64,000 nucleotides of DNA. Source: Yamagishiella unicocca (taxonomy: Eukaryota > Chlorophyta > Chlorophyceae > Chlamydomonadales > Volvocaceae). Shown here piece after piece: positions 22,500 to 34,374 of this stretch. The notes below the pieces were generated by a model. That model did not search any database and was not told where the DNA came from. It was given only the letters and a program-made list of their open reading frames with translations. The translations under genes and the position numbers were made by a program. The first letter of the stretch is position 1, and every line of letters begins with the position of its first letter. Location of the stretch: assembly GCA_003116995.1 (NCBI GenBank), contig BDSL01000140.1, forward strand, positions 146,068 to 210,067, written 5' to 3'.

Positions 22500-25389
22500 A
22501 TGCAAGCTGTCCTCAGCCCTGGCGTCACAGCGCCTTCTATATGTCGGCAAATTCCACTTGTGGCGAAATGCCTACAATTTCAGACGCTGCGGCCAACGGT
22601 ATCGGTGGCGGCCGGGGCGCCGACTGCGTGCCGACAGGGAGTTATTCCGCGACCGCAGCCGCAGACAGCTCCTCAACAGCAGACCGGCCGAGGCGTCAGC
22701 GTGATTGTGTCTGCGTCTGCTGCTGGCATCCCTGCTGAACAGCCCAAATTGAACTGGAAGGTGCCCGTCTACATCCTGCTCTGGTGCGCAAATTTCTTCG
22801 GGGCGTGCGGCTCAAGCGTTTGCCTCGATCCCCACGAGGATTTCCCTTTTTGAAATCGTTGCTGCAGGTATGGATTTAACATCGTCTTTAACATCATAAA
22901 CAAGAGCACGCTTAACACGTTTCCGTGCCCGTGGTTCATCGGGACTTGGCAACTCAGTAAGTGTACCCATCCGAGCAGACAGAGTTCGCCGACATGAAGA
23001 TGTATATCTGCTTCAACGCCGGGGCGCACAATGTGGCGGCAGGTTCTTGATGGAAGTCGTGTCACGATGCTGCTGCGGCACGCTTGGCACGTTGAGCCCA
23101 GCCTGAGGGCCACAACCGATTGCATTACAGTGACACATAGTCGCGATCATAATTCACACCACTCGTCGTCTGACGTTTCCTAACTGCCCCGCCATCCCGT
23201 AACATTTGAACAAGGAACCCTTACCATCCGCCGCTCCATCCTGCCCTTTCCGCCAAGTGGACGCACTTAGCTCTCATCCTCCCTGCCTTCCCGGCGCTTC
23301 AGCCTGCCACCAACGCGCGCCATCACTCGCCGCCTCCCAACGCCGAAACAGCCCCCCGCCTTCTACACACCATCCTCTACCTCCGCGCCCTCCAAACCCC
23401 CCCTCTACAGACCGCCCTCTGCCTCTCTGCCCTCCCCGCCTCCTCTCTTGCCACCCCACCCCACCCCGTAGTCGCTAGCGGGCTGTTCATGGCGGTGATG
23501 TGGATCACGCGGCTGCACCCCGTGCCCTCTGTGGACGGCAAGTTTTTTGCGGCGCTGCTGCCAGTGGCGCTGTTCCACACGGTGGGGCACATTGCGGCGG
23601 TGGTGTCCTTCAGCCAGATGGCGGTGTCGTTCGCGCACATCGTCAAGAGCGCGGAGCCGGTATTCTCGGTGGCGCTCAGCGGACCGCTACTGGGAGTGGG
23701 GTACCCGTGGTGCGTGAGGGCAGGTGGATGAGGAAGGGGAGGAGGAGGGAGATGGAAGAGGAGGGGGAGGCGGAGGGAGAGCAGGGTCGGCCCAGATTCT
23801 GGACTGGGCTGTCGCGGAGATCGAGTTGTTGGTCGGCCCGGCCCTGTCATCGAGGAAAGGTTCGGTAGCAGACAGGGCTGGGAGTAAGGTTTCTTTACCT
23901 GTTCCGAAGTGTCTAACACCGTACGAATTGCACCAACGCGCTGTTGGTATCAGTCGCTGTGCTGAAGCACCTCCGCGCCCTCGCCCTCCGGCCGGCAGGT
24001 ATGTGTGGGGCTCGCTGCTGCCCATCGTGGCGGGATGCTCGCTATCGGCCATGAAGGAGGTAAGCTGAGCGGGGTGGAGAGGAAACCGGTTAGGCCGGGC
24101 GGGATGCACTTGGGGTGGCTGCTGAAGCCTGGTGTGTTGCGGTTCGTGGGGGGAAGGGCCCCGGGGTTAGGCCCGCGAGGCAAACCGGACCGCGGATGAC
24201 CGGGCAGTAGGTTAGGGGCATCAAATCCTCGTTCAGCCGCAGCCTTAGTGCTCAATTCTCGCCCATTCCCCGCCCTCCAAGGTGAGCTTCGCTTGGAGCG
24301 GCTTCAACAACGCCATGATCTCCAACCTGGGCATGGTGCTCCGAAACATCTACTCCAAGAAGTCGCTCAACGACTACAAGGTGTGTGGGCGGCTGGGGCG
24401 GGGGCCCGTGGGCGGTGGTTGAACCGGGCGCTGAGGGGATGGGTGGAACACCCAGACGGCAACAAGGAGCTCCGCAGTGCATCATCATGCCTACGTTGAC
24501 ACTAGGTCAGGAGGGGTCTCTGACACAGACGTGGCCAAACGTGTGCAAGCGTGGGGCCCGCAGCTCAACGCAGCTCAACGCATTGTCGCCATGGATGCCG
24601 GCCCAGGCAATTGCCTTGTTCATGTACCACCCGCCATCTCACGCCGTACAAGGTGCCACTTCTGGCCCCTGCGCAACCGAAACCCCTTCCGCCCCCAACT
24701 CCCTGCCCGCCCTGCTCCAACGCCCCTGCCCCCTTGTCCACACGATCCTCCGCGTGCTCCGACCGACGACAGCACATCGACGGCATCAACTTGTTCGGAC
24801 TCATCTCCATCGCCTCGCTGCTCTACTGCCTGCCCGCCGCGCTGTACTTCGAGAGCTCCACTTGGCAGGCCGCATGGCAGGCGGCAGGCACCAAGGCGGG
24901 CGAGAAGGCCACGATACAAATGCTGCTGTGGGGCGGCGTCTTCTACCACCTCTACAACCAGGTGCGGCTCGTGGGAAGAGGGAGGGGGTGCGCGAGGTCA
25001 GGGGGAAGTACGAAGCAGCAAGGGCCCCGTCTTAACGGCCTACCTTCAAACCTTTGGGCCCTCACAGCCCCCGAACGTAGACTGTAGACTGCGGGCGGCC
25101 CATGTGGCGCCGACGGCCGACGGTTTGTAACCCATCCCTTACCCCATATGCCGTACAGCTGTCGTACATGGTGCTGGACCAGGGCATCAGCCCCGTCACC
25201 TTCAGCGTGGGCAACACCATGAAGCGCGTGGCGGTGGTCGTGTCGTCCGTCATGTTCTTCCGGAACCCCGTCTCGCCGCTCAACTGGGCGGGCTCGCTGA
25301 TCGCCATCGGCGGCACCTACCTCTACTCCCTAGCCACCGAGCGCCATGCTGCGGAGAAGAAGGCGGCCGCTGCAGCCAAGGCGGCGTAG
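22500..25389 (+). CDS. Plastid phosphate translocator (triose-/hexose-phosphate family)
   Basis: Seven exons: 22500-22783, 22868-22956, 23472-23709, 23999-24059, 24282-24380, 24773-24961, 25159-25389; 396 codons. About 75 N-terminal residues look like a transit peptide, followed by several hydrophobic helices. Family marks are [34 protein letters not shown] (substrate Lys about 183), AMISNL and SKKSL, FYHLYNQ, and VGNTMKRV with the Lys-Arg pair (about 342-343) that binds phosphate in this antiporter family. It exchanges a phosphorylated C3 or C6 sugar for phosphate across the inner envelope. The FSVGNTMKR and SPVTF stretches look more like the glucose-6-phosphate translocator group than plant TPT, but volvocine members are hard to assign, so the substrate is left open. 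The exon 3 start at 23472 was chosen because the length to the next Trp then matches the family. A TGTAA lies at 25802-25806. Confidence 0.88.
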
Positions 25390-27158
25390 TTGGGGTATAG
25401 TGGGAGTTCGGGGGTGTCGGCTTCTGTCGCCGCAGCAGTAGCGCGGGCGGGGGCCAATTCGGGACCGCCATGCTTGGTGATACTCATCGGAAACTGTGAG
25501 GGTGGGTTTGCTTTTGCAGGTGCGCAGTCCAGGTTAGCTAGCTGGGGGGTGCATGCGAGATTAAGTGCGCAGGGCTGAGAAGGGGCGCCCGACTCGGGTG
25601 TGTGCACTGAATACGTTACGCCGGAGAGGCTGTGCCCGGCAACACGGGGCATTATTACTAGCGGGTATTGGACTAGTGGGCGTTAGTAGAGGAAAGTAGC
25701 GGGTGTGGTCACCAATAGGTGGCTAGCGCGGCTAGGCAGGAGGGTTAGTATGTGGAAAGCACGAGGGCTAGGAAACCTGCGGATTGGGGTTTGGGGTTGC
25801 ATGTAAGCGGGCCCCCTCTCGGAGCTCCTGGGTGGGAGGCGTGGCCGTTAGTTTTATTCCTGACGCGGTATAGCAGTCATTTCTGCAGTACGACAGTCAG
25901 TTCGTTGCGTTGGCATTTGTAGTTCCGGGCCCATCAGGACCCGCCGGCTTAGGACTTGTGCGCGTCACGTAAGGTGTAGCTGGGCAACCCACGAACGACT
26001 TGAGCGGTGAGCGGTACCGAAGGTTGGAGTACCGCGCAGACGCTGTCGTGATCGCTTCACGACGGTGCGGCTCTGGTAGCAGCGAGGACCAGGCGGCAGG
26101 GGCGCGCATTGCGCTCACGCTGTCCGTCGTTCGGACGCAGTTTATTGTGGTAATGTTGCCACGGGCCCGGGGCCCCTGTCAGTGTTGCTGGGGCGGAGGC
26201 CGGTGGTTCTGTTTTGAGGGTGGTGAATAGTGGTTGAACCTTGAACAGGGATCAGGGCCATCCGCACGAACAGACGCGTTGTCCACTAGCGACGCAGTTC
26301 ACTGGCCGAAGCCTATTAGGACGTGCTTTGGTAGGCCCGAGGCCATGCATCGTTAGGAGATGGGCTCGCTCTCGGCGCATCAGAGGCGCACAAGTCATGG
26401 CCGTATGCAACCTCGTGCTTCGACGTTCAGGCGTGTATGTCATGCGGGCCCACGAAGGTGGCCTTTGGATTCGTTTTTCCTGCCAAGTCCAACACTCCCC
26501 AGCTTCGCATTGCGCCCGCTAGCGGGTATGGCCCAAATCGCACGCTTTCCAAGGACAGTGTACACATACCTATACCCAGAGCCGAACCGACAGCCCAGGC
26601 TGGGGTTTTCCCTTCCATGATACTCGCAAGCCATACATTCCAGCCTAACAGTCCTGGAAAGCTCAGTATTTATGTATGTAACTTGTCTAACATCGATCCA
26701 GACTGGGTATCGCTATGGTGTATGAGTCGCATGCAATCGCAGTGAGGCCCATGACACCAGCCATCTAAAACTTTCGGTTTCTTGAACTGGGGGAGTCGTC
26801 TGCTCGTGTCGCAAAAGGTGTACGGCAGCGGTATGCTGTGGGCCATCCATTCACAAGCCCTTTGATCTAGTTCAAGCAACCTGCACAGCTCACGAGACGT
26901 TCTCTTCAATGGGGAAAGAATAATCATTACAAAATATGTCTTTGAACAGTTTTTGGTTTGTGCACTTATAGACGTAGAACCATTTCGCAGGCGAAGGAAC
27001 TCCTTGACTTGTATTGCCTGCAACCTTTTGAAATAACAACTTGTTGATAGCGCATAAATTGGAGCTGCCAGCGTGGCGATTCCGACTCGGAGTTTGAATC
27101 CCATCGGTCGCGGCGTCGTGTATGACCCCGCCTTACCTCTCAGGGTGCAGCTGAAATT
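25390..27158. other. Intergenic region between translocator and starch synthase
   Basis: Holds the translocator 3' UTR up to the TGTAA at 25802-25806 and then about 1.3 kb without a supportable gene. The part from 26600 to 27060 is distinctly AT-rich. A 164-codon frame on the - strand (26670-27164) has no recognisable motif and overlaps the starch synthase start. Confidence 0.5.
25802..25806 (+). terminator. TGTAA poly(A) signal, phosphate translocator
   Basis: TGTAA about 410 nt after the stop at 25389. Confidence 0.5.
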
Positions 27159-30100
27159 ATGCACACGAACATCCCACTACAACGCTGTCAGCTGCTGGCC
27201 CGCACGCGTCAGGCGCCGCGGGCACCGTCGCGACAGCCATCCGCCGCCCCGTCCTATGGCCGGGCCAAGGTCATCTCATGTGTGAGCACCCCAGTTTTGG
27301 TGAGCATTTGTGCAGCACGTCTTGAAGTCAACATATGCCTGTTGCCGGTGGATACAACCTCCTTCCAACGAGTTCTCGAATAATTTGCACCTCTTCACCT
27401 CCTGGAAGGGTGTGGGCGATGCCAATAACCTGCGGACACAGCTACGCGCCTGCATAAGATTGCCGTCATAACGCTTACAAATCACGCCCTTCGCATTCCC
27501 TTCGTCCTGACATGGGCTGTTCTCGCAGGGAGGACCCGATACGCGGCCGGCTGTGCAGCTGTCCGTAACGCCTGGCGACGTCCTCGCCACTCCGGATTCG
27601 GTTGTACAGGTATGCAGCCAACCGCATCCATGTGCCCAACTTCGCCGTTGACCCACCTCGCCGCCCTTCCTGCCCGGTGTAGCAATTGTGGGGCAGTCAC
27701 ACGGAGGAATGTCCGCACATGGCGCAGGGCAGCAGCACTGCATGAATGGTCGGCATCCAGCTGCCGGCAACACACAACTCTCGTGCCGTGCTGCAGCATT
27801 GTCAGCGAAGAGCTCCTCGCTCTCCATTGAAATGCGCTGGCTGCGCCTCTACCCACCCCACAGCATGCAGCCGACTCCCACTCCTGACCGACCCATTTCA
27901 CCACCCACGCACCTGCTCGTTCCCAACCGCAGGTCGGTGTCGGCCAGCCGTCCTACCCCGTACGCTTGCTGTATCGCAGCCGCGGCGGGCCGCTCGAGGG
28001 CGCCTCCTGCATTTGGGCGCACATCGGCCACAGCGGGTGGCGGGATACACTGGATGTGGAGCTCACCACCACCGGGCCCGACGGCACGAATGACGAACAG
28101 GTACGCTGCGCGCCTGTTCGCATGCGTCATAGGAACTGAGCCGGCGCGATAGTTTACGGAAAGCAATGCCAGGATGCTCCTAAACGGGCTCCGATGCGGA
28201 TGCGGATGCCGTGTGCTTATGCGTACGGGTGCTATGTTCGAGTGCATGCTTACGGAGACGGACCCTCAGCGGATTTTTAGTTTTTGGGTTGCATTGGGGG
28301 GAGGGATGTCTGGTGGGTTTAAAGAGGAAACCCGTAGCTGCCTGGGGGAGGGGCACTTGTCTTGATCTGCCTGGGATTGAAGCCCGTGGTTCCCGCCAAA
28401 TACCACCTTTCGGGATCACGCTTTGTCCGTATGGCCTCACCCCGCCCACGAGCAGGTCTGGCAGGGCACGTACGTCGTCCCCGCGGGCCGCCTTGCCGCC
28501 CCTTGGCATTTGGAAACCCAGATGGTGTTTAAGGGGAGCGTGGGGGGCCATGAGCGCTGGGACAACAATGGCGGCGCCAACTGGACAGTGGCAGTGGAGG
28601 TGGCTCCAGGGGAGGGGCTGGTGCCGGCGCTCAACCCCAGCTATGCCTCCACTCGGACGCTGGTGAGGGCGGCGGCTGGGGAGGGTGTCCAAGGGGCTCC
28701 CTGCGCGATTCCAGCCAGATGACGAGGAGGGAGCTGAGAGGGGCGGAAGGCACTCGCTGGGGCGAGCTGCTGCTCTCTACCGGCCTGGCAGGCTGCCGCA
28801 AGGCTCAGACTGAGGATATGGCCCTTATCACTGACGGGTTGTGACGGGTTATGACGGGTTACTTGCCCTCCCACTGGCCACTGCTGCGCATCTGCCGCGC
28901 AGACCAGTAGCCTGCTGCTGCGACTGGAGGCGCTGGTGGCCTCCCGGCTGCTGACCCCCGAGCAGGGCTCCGTGCTGCGTATGCTGGCCTGGCAGCACGA
29001 CCTCAGCACGATCAAGGCGTACCAGGTAGGCCGCGGCGCCCTAGACGGGCACGGAGTACGGCAGGCGGTACGGCACGGAGAAGCTAGGACCCAGCATTCG
29101 GTGGGGGACCTTCACTGGGGTGACCAGCGGGACCAGGCGGCGGTCGCTCACAGCCAGCTAGGCCAACCTCAGGCCGTTGCGCCTGTCAATGCCGTAACCG
29201 AGGCCTAGTAGGGCGCGTCCTCAATTCACCTCACCTGCTTTCCCCTCACACAGGCGGTACGGCACCTGGACGACAAGGCCGTGGCGGGTGCCCTGGCTGG
29301 ACGCTGCGCCTGGCTGCGTCCCCCGGGGCTGAACGTCGTACACGTGGCCAGCGAGATGGCGCCCATAGCCAAGGTACGGCACAGGACGCCGCGGAAACCG
29401 ATGTAACCGTCGCAGCGCGCCTCGCTCTCGGCCGCCTCCGTTCGTTGCGTCACCCCAAAAAACTGGTTTCTTCATTTGGCCAGCTGCCGGTACATGCATT
29501 CCCAAGCCTCGTGCTCTACCTGTTCGCCTGCTCGCCTGGCAACACCCCGCTGCCGGTTCCTTACGCGGTTCTTTACGCGGGTTTCCCTCGCACCCCCGCT
29601 GCCCAGGTCGGCGGCCTGGCCGACGTGGTGGCCTCACTGGCCAAGGCGCACCAGGCCACGGGGCTGCTGACGGAGGTCATCCTGCCAAAGTACGACTGCA
29701 TCCACTACGGTGAGTCACGAGTGGGTTCCCCCTGTGCAGGCTCATCCAGCCGCGCCACGCCGCCGCTCAGACCGGGTGGGTTGCGTGGTGGGGTGTGGTA
29801 GGTTTCACGCGGCTTCGTCGCGCGCCCTGACCCGACTCGGCTGCTCGCCCGCCCTCTTGACCCGACCCGGCTGCTCGCCCGCCCTCTTGACCCGACCCGG
29901 CTGCTCACCCGCCCTCTTGACCCGACCCGGCTGCTCGCCCGCCCTCCTGACCCGACCCGGCTGCTCGCTCGCCCTCTTGATCCGACTCGGCTGCTCGCCC
30001 GCCCTCTTGACCCGACCCGGCTGCTCACCCGCCCTCTTGATCCGACTCGGCTGCTCGCCCGCCCTCTTGATCCGACTCGGCTGCTCGCCCGCCCTCTTGA

Positions 30101-33100
30101 CCCGACCCGGCTGCTCACCCGCCCTCTTGATCCGACTCGGCTGCTCGATCCGACTCGGCTGCTCGCCCGCCCTCTTGACCCGACCCGGCTGCTCGCCCGC
30201 CCTCTTGACCCGACCCGGCTGCTCGCCCGCCCTCTTGACCCCACCCGGCTGCTCGCCCGCCCTCTTGACCCCACCCGGCTGCTCGCCCGCCCTCTTGACC
30301 CCACCCGGCTGCTCGCCCGCCCTCTTGACCCCACCCGGCTGCTCGCCCGCCCTCTTGATCCCACCCGGCTGCTCGCCCGCCCTCTTGACCCCACCCGGCT
30401 GCTCGCCCGCCCTCTTGACCCGACCCGGCTGCTCGCCCGCCCTCTTGATCCCACCCGGCTGCTCGCCCGCCCTCTTGATCCCACCCGGCTGCTCGCCCGC
30501 CCTCTTGATCCCACCCGGCTGCTCACCCGCCCTCTTGACCCCACCCGGCTGCTCGCCCGCCCTCTTGACCCGACCCGGCTGCTCACTGCGCGCTTGCGGC
30601 GCAGGTGAGGTGCACGAGCTGCGCCAGATGACCGAGCTGGAGGTGCCCTGGGGCCCGGACCCCAGCCGCACCGTGCGAACGGTGGTGTGGAGCGGCTGCG
30701 TGGACGGCCTGCCCGTGTATTTCATCGAGCCGCACTGCCCGGAGAAGTGAGCCACGATTAATCCCAGGGGATTGTGGGGGCGGGACTGCTTAGCTGGGCG
30801 AAACGGTCGGGATCGAGCGCGCAGGAAAAGAAAGCGCGAACGACGCTGTAAGGAGGGCGCCAACTAAGAACTCGCGCCGCCGCAGCAGCCTGGACCGCGT
30901 ACCTCCCTCCGAGTACATGGGAGAGGGCGCAGGCCCGGAAGTCGGCTGTGGTGACCTGAGCGGGGCTGTGGCCCGAGGGGGAAGGTGGGGGTGTGGAGAG
31001 CTATGCTGCGCACACAGTTCCTAAACAGGCGCGCTCCCCGACCCCGGCCCCAGGTACTTTTGGCGTGGCAAGTTCTACGGTGAGCCCGACGACGCTGCTC
31101 GCTTTTGCTTCTTCAGCCGGGCGGCGCTGGAGTTCTTGGCGCGGCGGCAGCACGAGGCGCCGGACGTCATCCACTGCCATGACTGGCAGGCTGCGGCGGT
31201 GGTGAGCCAGGCGGAGTGGCGGAAGGGGCTGTGGCTTTGTTTCGCTAGGGATTTGGGTCGGGGTCGGAACGGCGAGGAAACCCGTGGACATCTCCTTCTC
31301 CTCCTCTTGGTTCGCAACGCCCGCTTCCTCTCCGCCCCCTCTCTCTCCCCTCGCGCTGCCTCAGGCTCCGCTGCTCAAGGAGACCTACCGGGCTTCCGGG
31401 CTGTCGAGGACTCGTGCAGTGCTCACCATCCATAACATGGCTTTCCAGGTGCGGACCCACCACGGGGGCACCAGAGGGTTCCATCACGGGGCTGCTGAGG
31501 AGGGAAAGACTGTGGACTGAGGGCCGCCGCCGCCTGAACGCCTGGACAACAGCCCGCCACGAGCCGCACCCCTCCCCGCCGCACTTCCTGCCCTCCCCGC
31601 CGCCCCTCACCTCCCTCCCTCCCCGCCGGCTGCTGGCTGCCGCTGCTCTCCTGCAGGGCCACATGAACGGCGCCTTCCTGCAGCACATGGGCCTGGCCGG
31701 CCGCGCAGCTCACGTGGTGAGCCCTGACGTCATGCTGCACGGCAGCCAGCACGTGCCGCTGGCCCAGGGCCAGGTGTCCATCAACCCCAGCGGCATGGGC
31801 ACCTACGCGCAAGCGACTCTCAACCTGCTCAAGGTACGGCAGCCGCAGCCGCGCCAAGGGTGCGTGCTTACATTGGAAGCGCAGGCTAGGCTTCAACACA
31901 TCCTTTTTTTGAGGGCGAAACGTCAGTCGCAGCTTGGTGAGGATTGTAAGATACGCCTATTGGAAGCCATACATGCCGTAACACGCCGATGGCCAAAGCC
32001 TGTTAAGCTGCTGAATCCGCGTCGCAACACGCCTATTTTCAAAATGCGCTTAGACGATCACCTTTTGTTGGCCGCCGCAGGGCGCCATCGTCTACGCCGA
32101 CCGCATCACCACCGTCAGCCCCACCTACGCGCGAGAGATCCTGGGCCAGCACCTGGGCATGGGGCTGCATGCGGTGCTGCAGCGCCACCAGCACAAGCTG
32201 GTGGGGGTCCTGAACGGCCTCGACTACGAGGTGGGTGCAGGGCTGGACCGGACCGCAGGTGGGACTGAGGGTGCGTGCTGGGGCCTAGGCAGCTGGGAGT
32301 GCGGACGACACGACATAATAGGCACTGGCTGCCGCCCTTGCTTGCGCATCGCCTGCCCATTCGCCAATCGCCGTGGCATCGATACCGCACTACTCCAACC
32401 CGCGCCGCCCAGCTCACCCTTCGAACCCCGGAACCCCACCCTGTCGTCCCAGTTCTCCAGCATGCATCTTGAAACGTCTGTTCTAAACGGTGTTTCCTCG
32501 CATCCACGGGTCTTCCTCGAAACCCTGCCGTCCCCAGACTTGGAACCCCGCCACCGACCCCTGCCTGCCCGCGCACTACACCGTCGACGACACCGCCGGC
32601 AAGCGCGCCTGCAAGGCGGCCCTCTGCCGCGAGCTGGGCCTGCCGTTCGACGGCGTCCTGCCCGCCGCCAACGGCGCTGCCAATGGCGCCGACGGCGCCG
32701 CTGCCGGCGGCGGCGCTGCCGGCGGCCCTGCCGCCGTCGGGGGAGTCACGTGGGGCGCCAGCGGCCGCCCCATCGTGGCCATCGTGAGCCGCCTGACGGA
32801 GCAGAAGGGGCTGCACCTGATGACTGCGGGCTTGCGGGCGGCGGTGGCGGCGGGTGCGCAGGTGGTGGTGCTGGGCAGCGCGCCGGAGCCCAAGGTAGGC
32901 GCAGCCGCGGGGTCTGATCGCTTAAGCTTTGTTGGGGCCTCGCCTGCCGTACATCAGCCGGCGGTGCGCCGTACCGTATCTGGGAAAGCTTCTGTACGGC
33001 GCGTGCATGCTCACATCGCATCACCGGGCTGGGGAGGACTGTCTAGTTGCAGCAGGCAAAACCACGATGACAAGGGGATGACCGGGCCTTATGCCTGCGA

Positions 33101-34244
33101 GGGGCCGCAGCCGGAGGAGGCTCTGCTGCCTTCCGCAGCCGCGGGGTGCTCTGCTGCCCTCGCCGGGGGGCCGCAGTCATCCGTTGCCGCTGCCGCTGCA
33201 CGCCCTTCGCTTGCTAACATTGCTGCGCGGCGCCGTCCGGCGACGCCCCTCCTCTGCATCCACCGACCACTCGTGGCCCCCTACAAACCACGCCGTTGCG
33301 CCCATCCAACCGACCCCTACCCCACGTCCTGCCTATCCGCCCGCCCAGGTGCAGCAAGAGTGGGAGGCGCTTGCGAAGGAGCTGTCTGCGGGCGGGGACG
33401 CGCGGATCGTGCTGCGGCACGACGAGGCTCTGAGCCACCGCATCTTCGCGGGGTCGGACATGCTGCTGGTGCCCTCCATGTTCGAGCCGTGCGGCCTCAC
33501 GCAGGTGGGGGCGGTGTAGAAACGCGTGTGTGACACGCAGGTGGGGCTGGGGTGTCAGGAGGGAAGACAGGCAGGACGCGGCCGGCATTACCACACGGCT
33601 ATTGCAGTGGAGTTCGCGGTGCCCGGCGCCCTTCCGCAACGCGCCATCTCCCTCCCCTCTACCCCGTGCCTCGTCAAACCGCCGTCACCCCCTTCGCCCC
33701 TCGCCTCTCCCAGCTGATCGCTCTGCGCTACGGCACGGTACCCGTCGTGCGCGAGACCGGCGGCCTGGCGGACACGGTGCACGATGTGGCGCACTCGAGC
33801 GCGCCGGAGCACGAGCGCAACGGCTTCACGTTCAGCGCCGCGGACGTGCCGGCGGTGGAGAAGGCGCTGCGGAGGGCCATCGGCGCGTACCGGTGGGTGG
33901 ATGGATGGGTGGCTTGGGGAGCTGTGGGGAGCCGGTGGGGCGGTGCGTAGGAAGGCGTGCGTGTGCGCGTGGGAGGCATCTGGCGGAGCTACCCCCCGGG
34001 GCACTGGCGTTCCTCGGCTGGAAACAGGAGCGGAAGAGCGTGTATTGTGCACGTGTGCATTTCTCGTCAAGAAGCGTAGCCATGTATTAGCAACCAGGCG
34101 TTACCCGCTGCATCTCACCGCTCCAGGGACGGCCGCGAGTGGTGGGTCAACGACCTGGTCCCACGGGTCATGAAGCAGGACTGGAGTTGGACGCAATCGG
34201 CGCAGCGCTACCAGGACATCTACATTGCCGCCATCAAGGGCTGA
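27159..34244 (+). CDS. Starch synthase, class III/IV-like, with N-terminal starch-binding module
   Basis: Sixteen exons: 27159-27281, 27529-27609, 27933-28100, 28456-28662, 28903-29025, 29254-29373, 29607-29709, 30605-30746, 31054-31201, 31365-31448, 31657-31833, 32081-32230, 32538-32894, 33349-33504, 33714-33892, 34127-34244; 811 codons. It adds glucose from ADP-glucose to starch in the plastid. Residues 1-41 look like a transit peptide. Residues 42-190 form one CBM25/53-like module with WDNNGGANW. The GT5 domain starts near 265 with the ADP-glucose motif KVGGLADVV split by intron 6, then [51 protein letters not shown] and [16 protein letters not shown] and FSRAALEFL resemble class IV, while the binding module and DGREW resemble class III. 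An Ala/Gly insert of about 30 residues sits before [12 protein letters not shown], and a long insert precedes [16 protein letters not shown] at 34370-34374 ends the transcript. Confidence 0.9.
29829..30592. repeat. 30-bp minisatellite in starch synthase intron 7, about 25 copies
   Basis: The unit reads CCCGACCCGGCTGCTCGCCC then GCCCTCTTGA, with common variants at a few sites (CCCGACCC, TCCGACTC, CCCCACCC, TCCCACCC). A truncated unit of about 16 bp sits near 30145. The array fills most of the 895-nt intron 29710-30604. Because the unit is a multiple of three and lacks stops in several frames, it creates long open frames on both strands that are not genes. Confidence 0.95.
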
Positions 34245-34369
34245 GCCACAACTTGGTCGCACAGAACGGAGGGATTAGCGTCAGGCGACGCGTTGTCGTG
34301 TTGTCCCCAGCAGCGCATCAAAGGGCAGCACATGTCCCTGCCTGGACGCGCTCGAACGGCGCCGTCACG

Positions 34370-34374
34370 TGTAA
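34370..34374 (+). terminator. TGTAA poly(A) signal, starch synthase
   Basis: First TGTAA after the stop, 126 nt downstream. A second one at 34570-34574 is an alternative. Confidence 0.5.

Noticed and set aside
27080..27120. tRNA-like T-arm on the + strand (GGAGTTTGAATCCC)
   Set aside because: The loop lacks the TTCRA pattern and no acceptor, D or anticodon stem can be built around it.
26670..27164. 164-codon frame on the - strand
   Set aside because: No recognisable motif, odd composition in AT-rich DNA, and overlap with the starch synthase start.
29829..30592. CRISPR-like array
   Set aside because: Direct repeats of 30 bp follow one another without unique spacers and the genome is eukaryotic; it is a minisatellite.
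29705..30863. Three open frames of 290-350 codons on both strands over the 30-bp array
   Set aside because: They arise from a stop-free repeat unit whose length is a multiple of three. The + strand frame merely runs into starch synthase exon 8, which has its own acceptor at 30602-30604.
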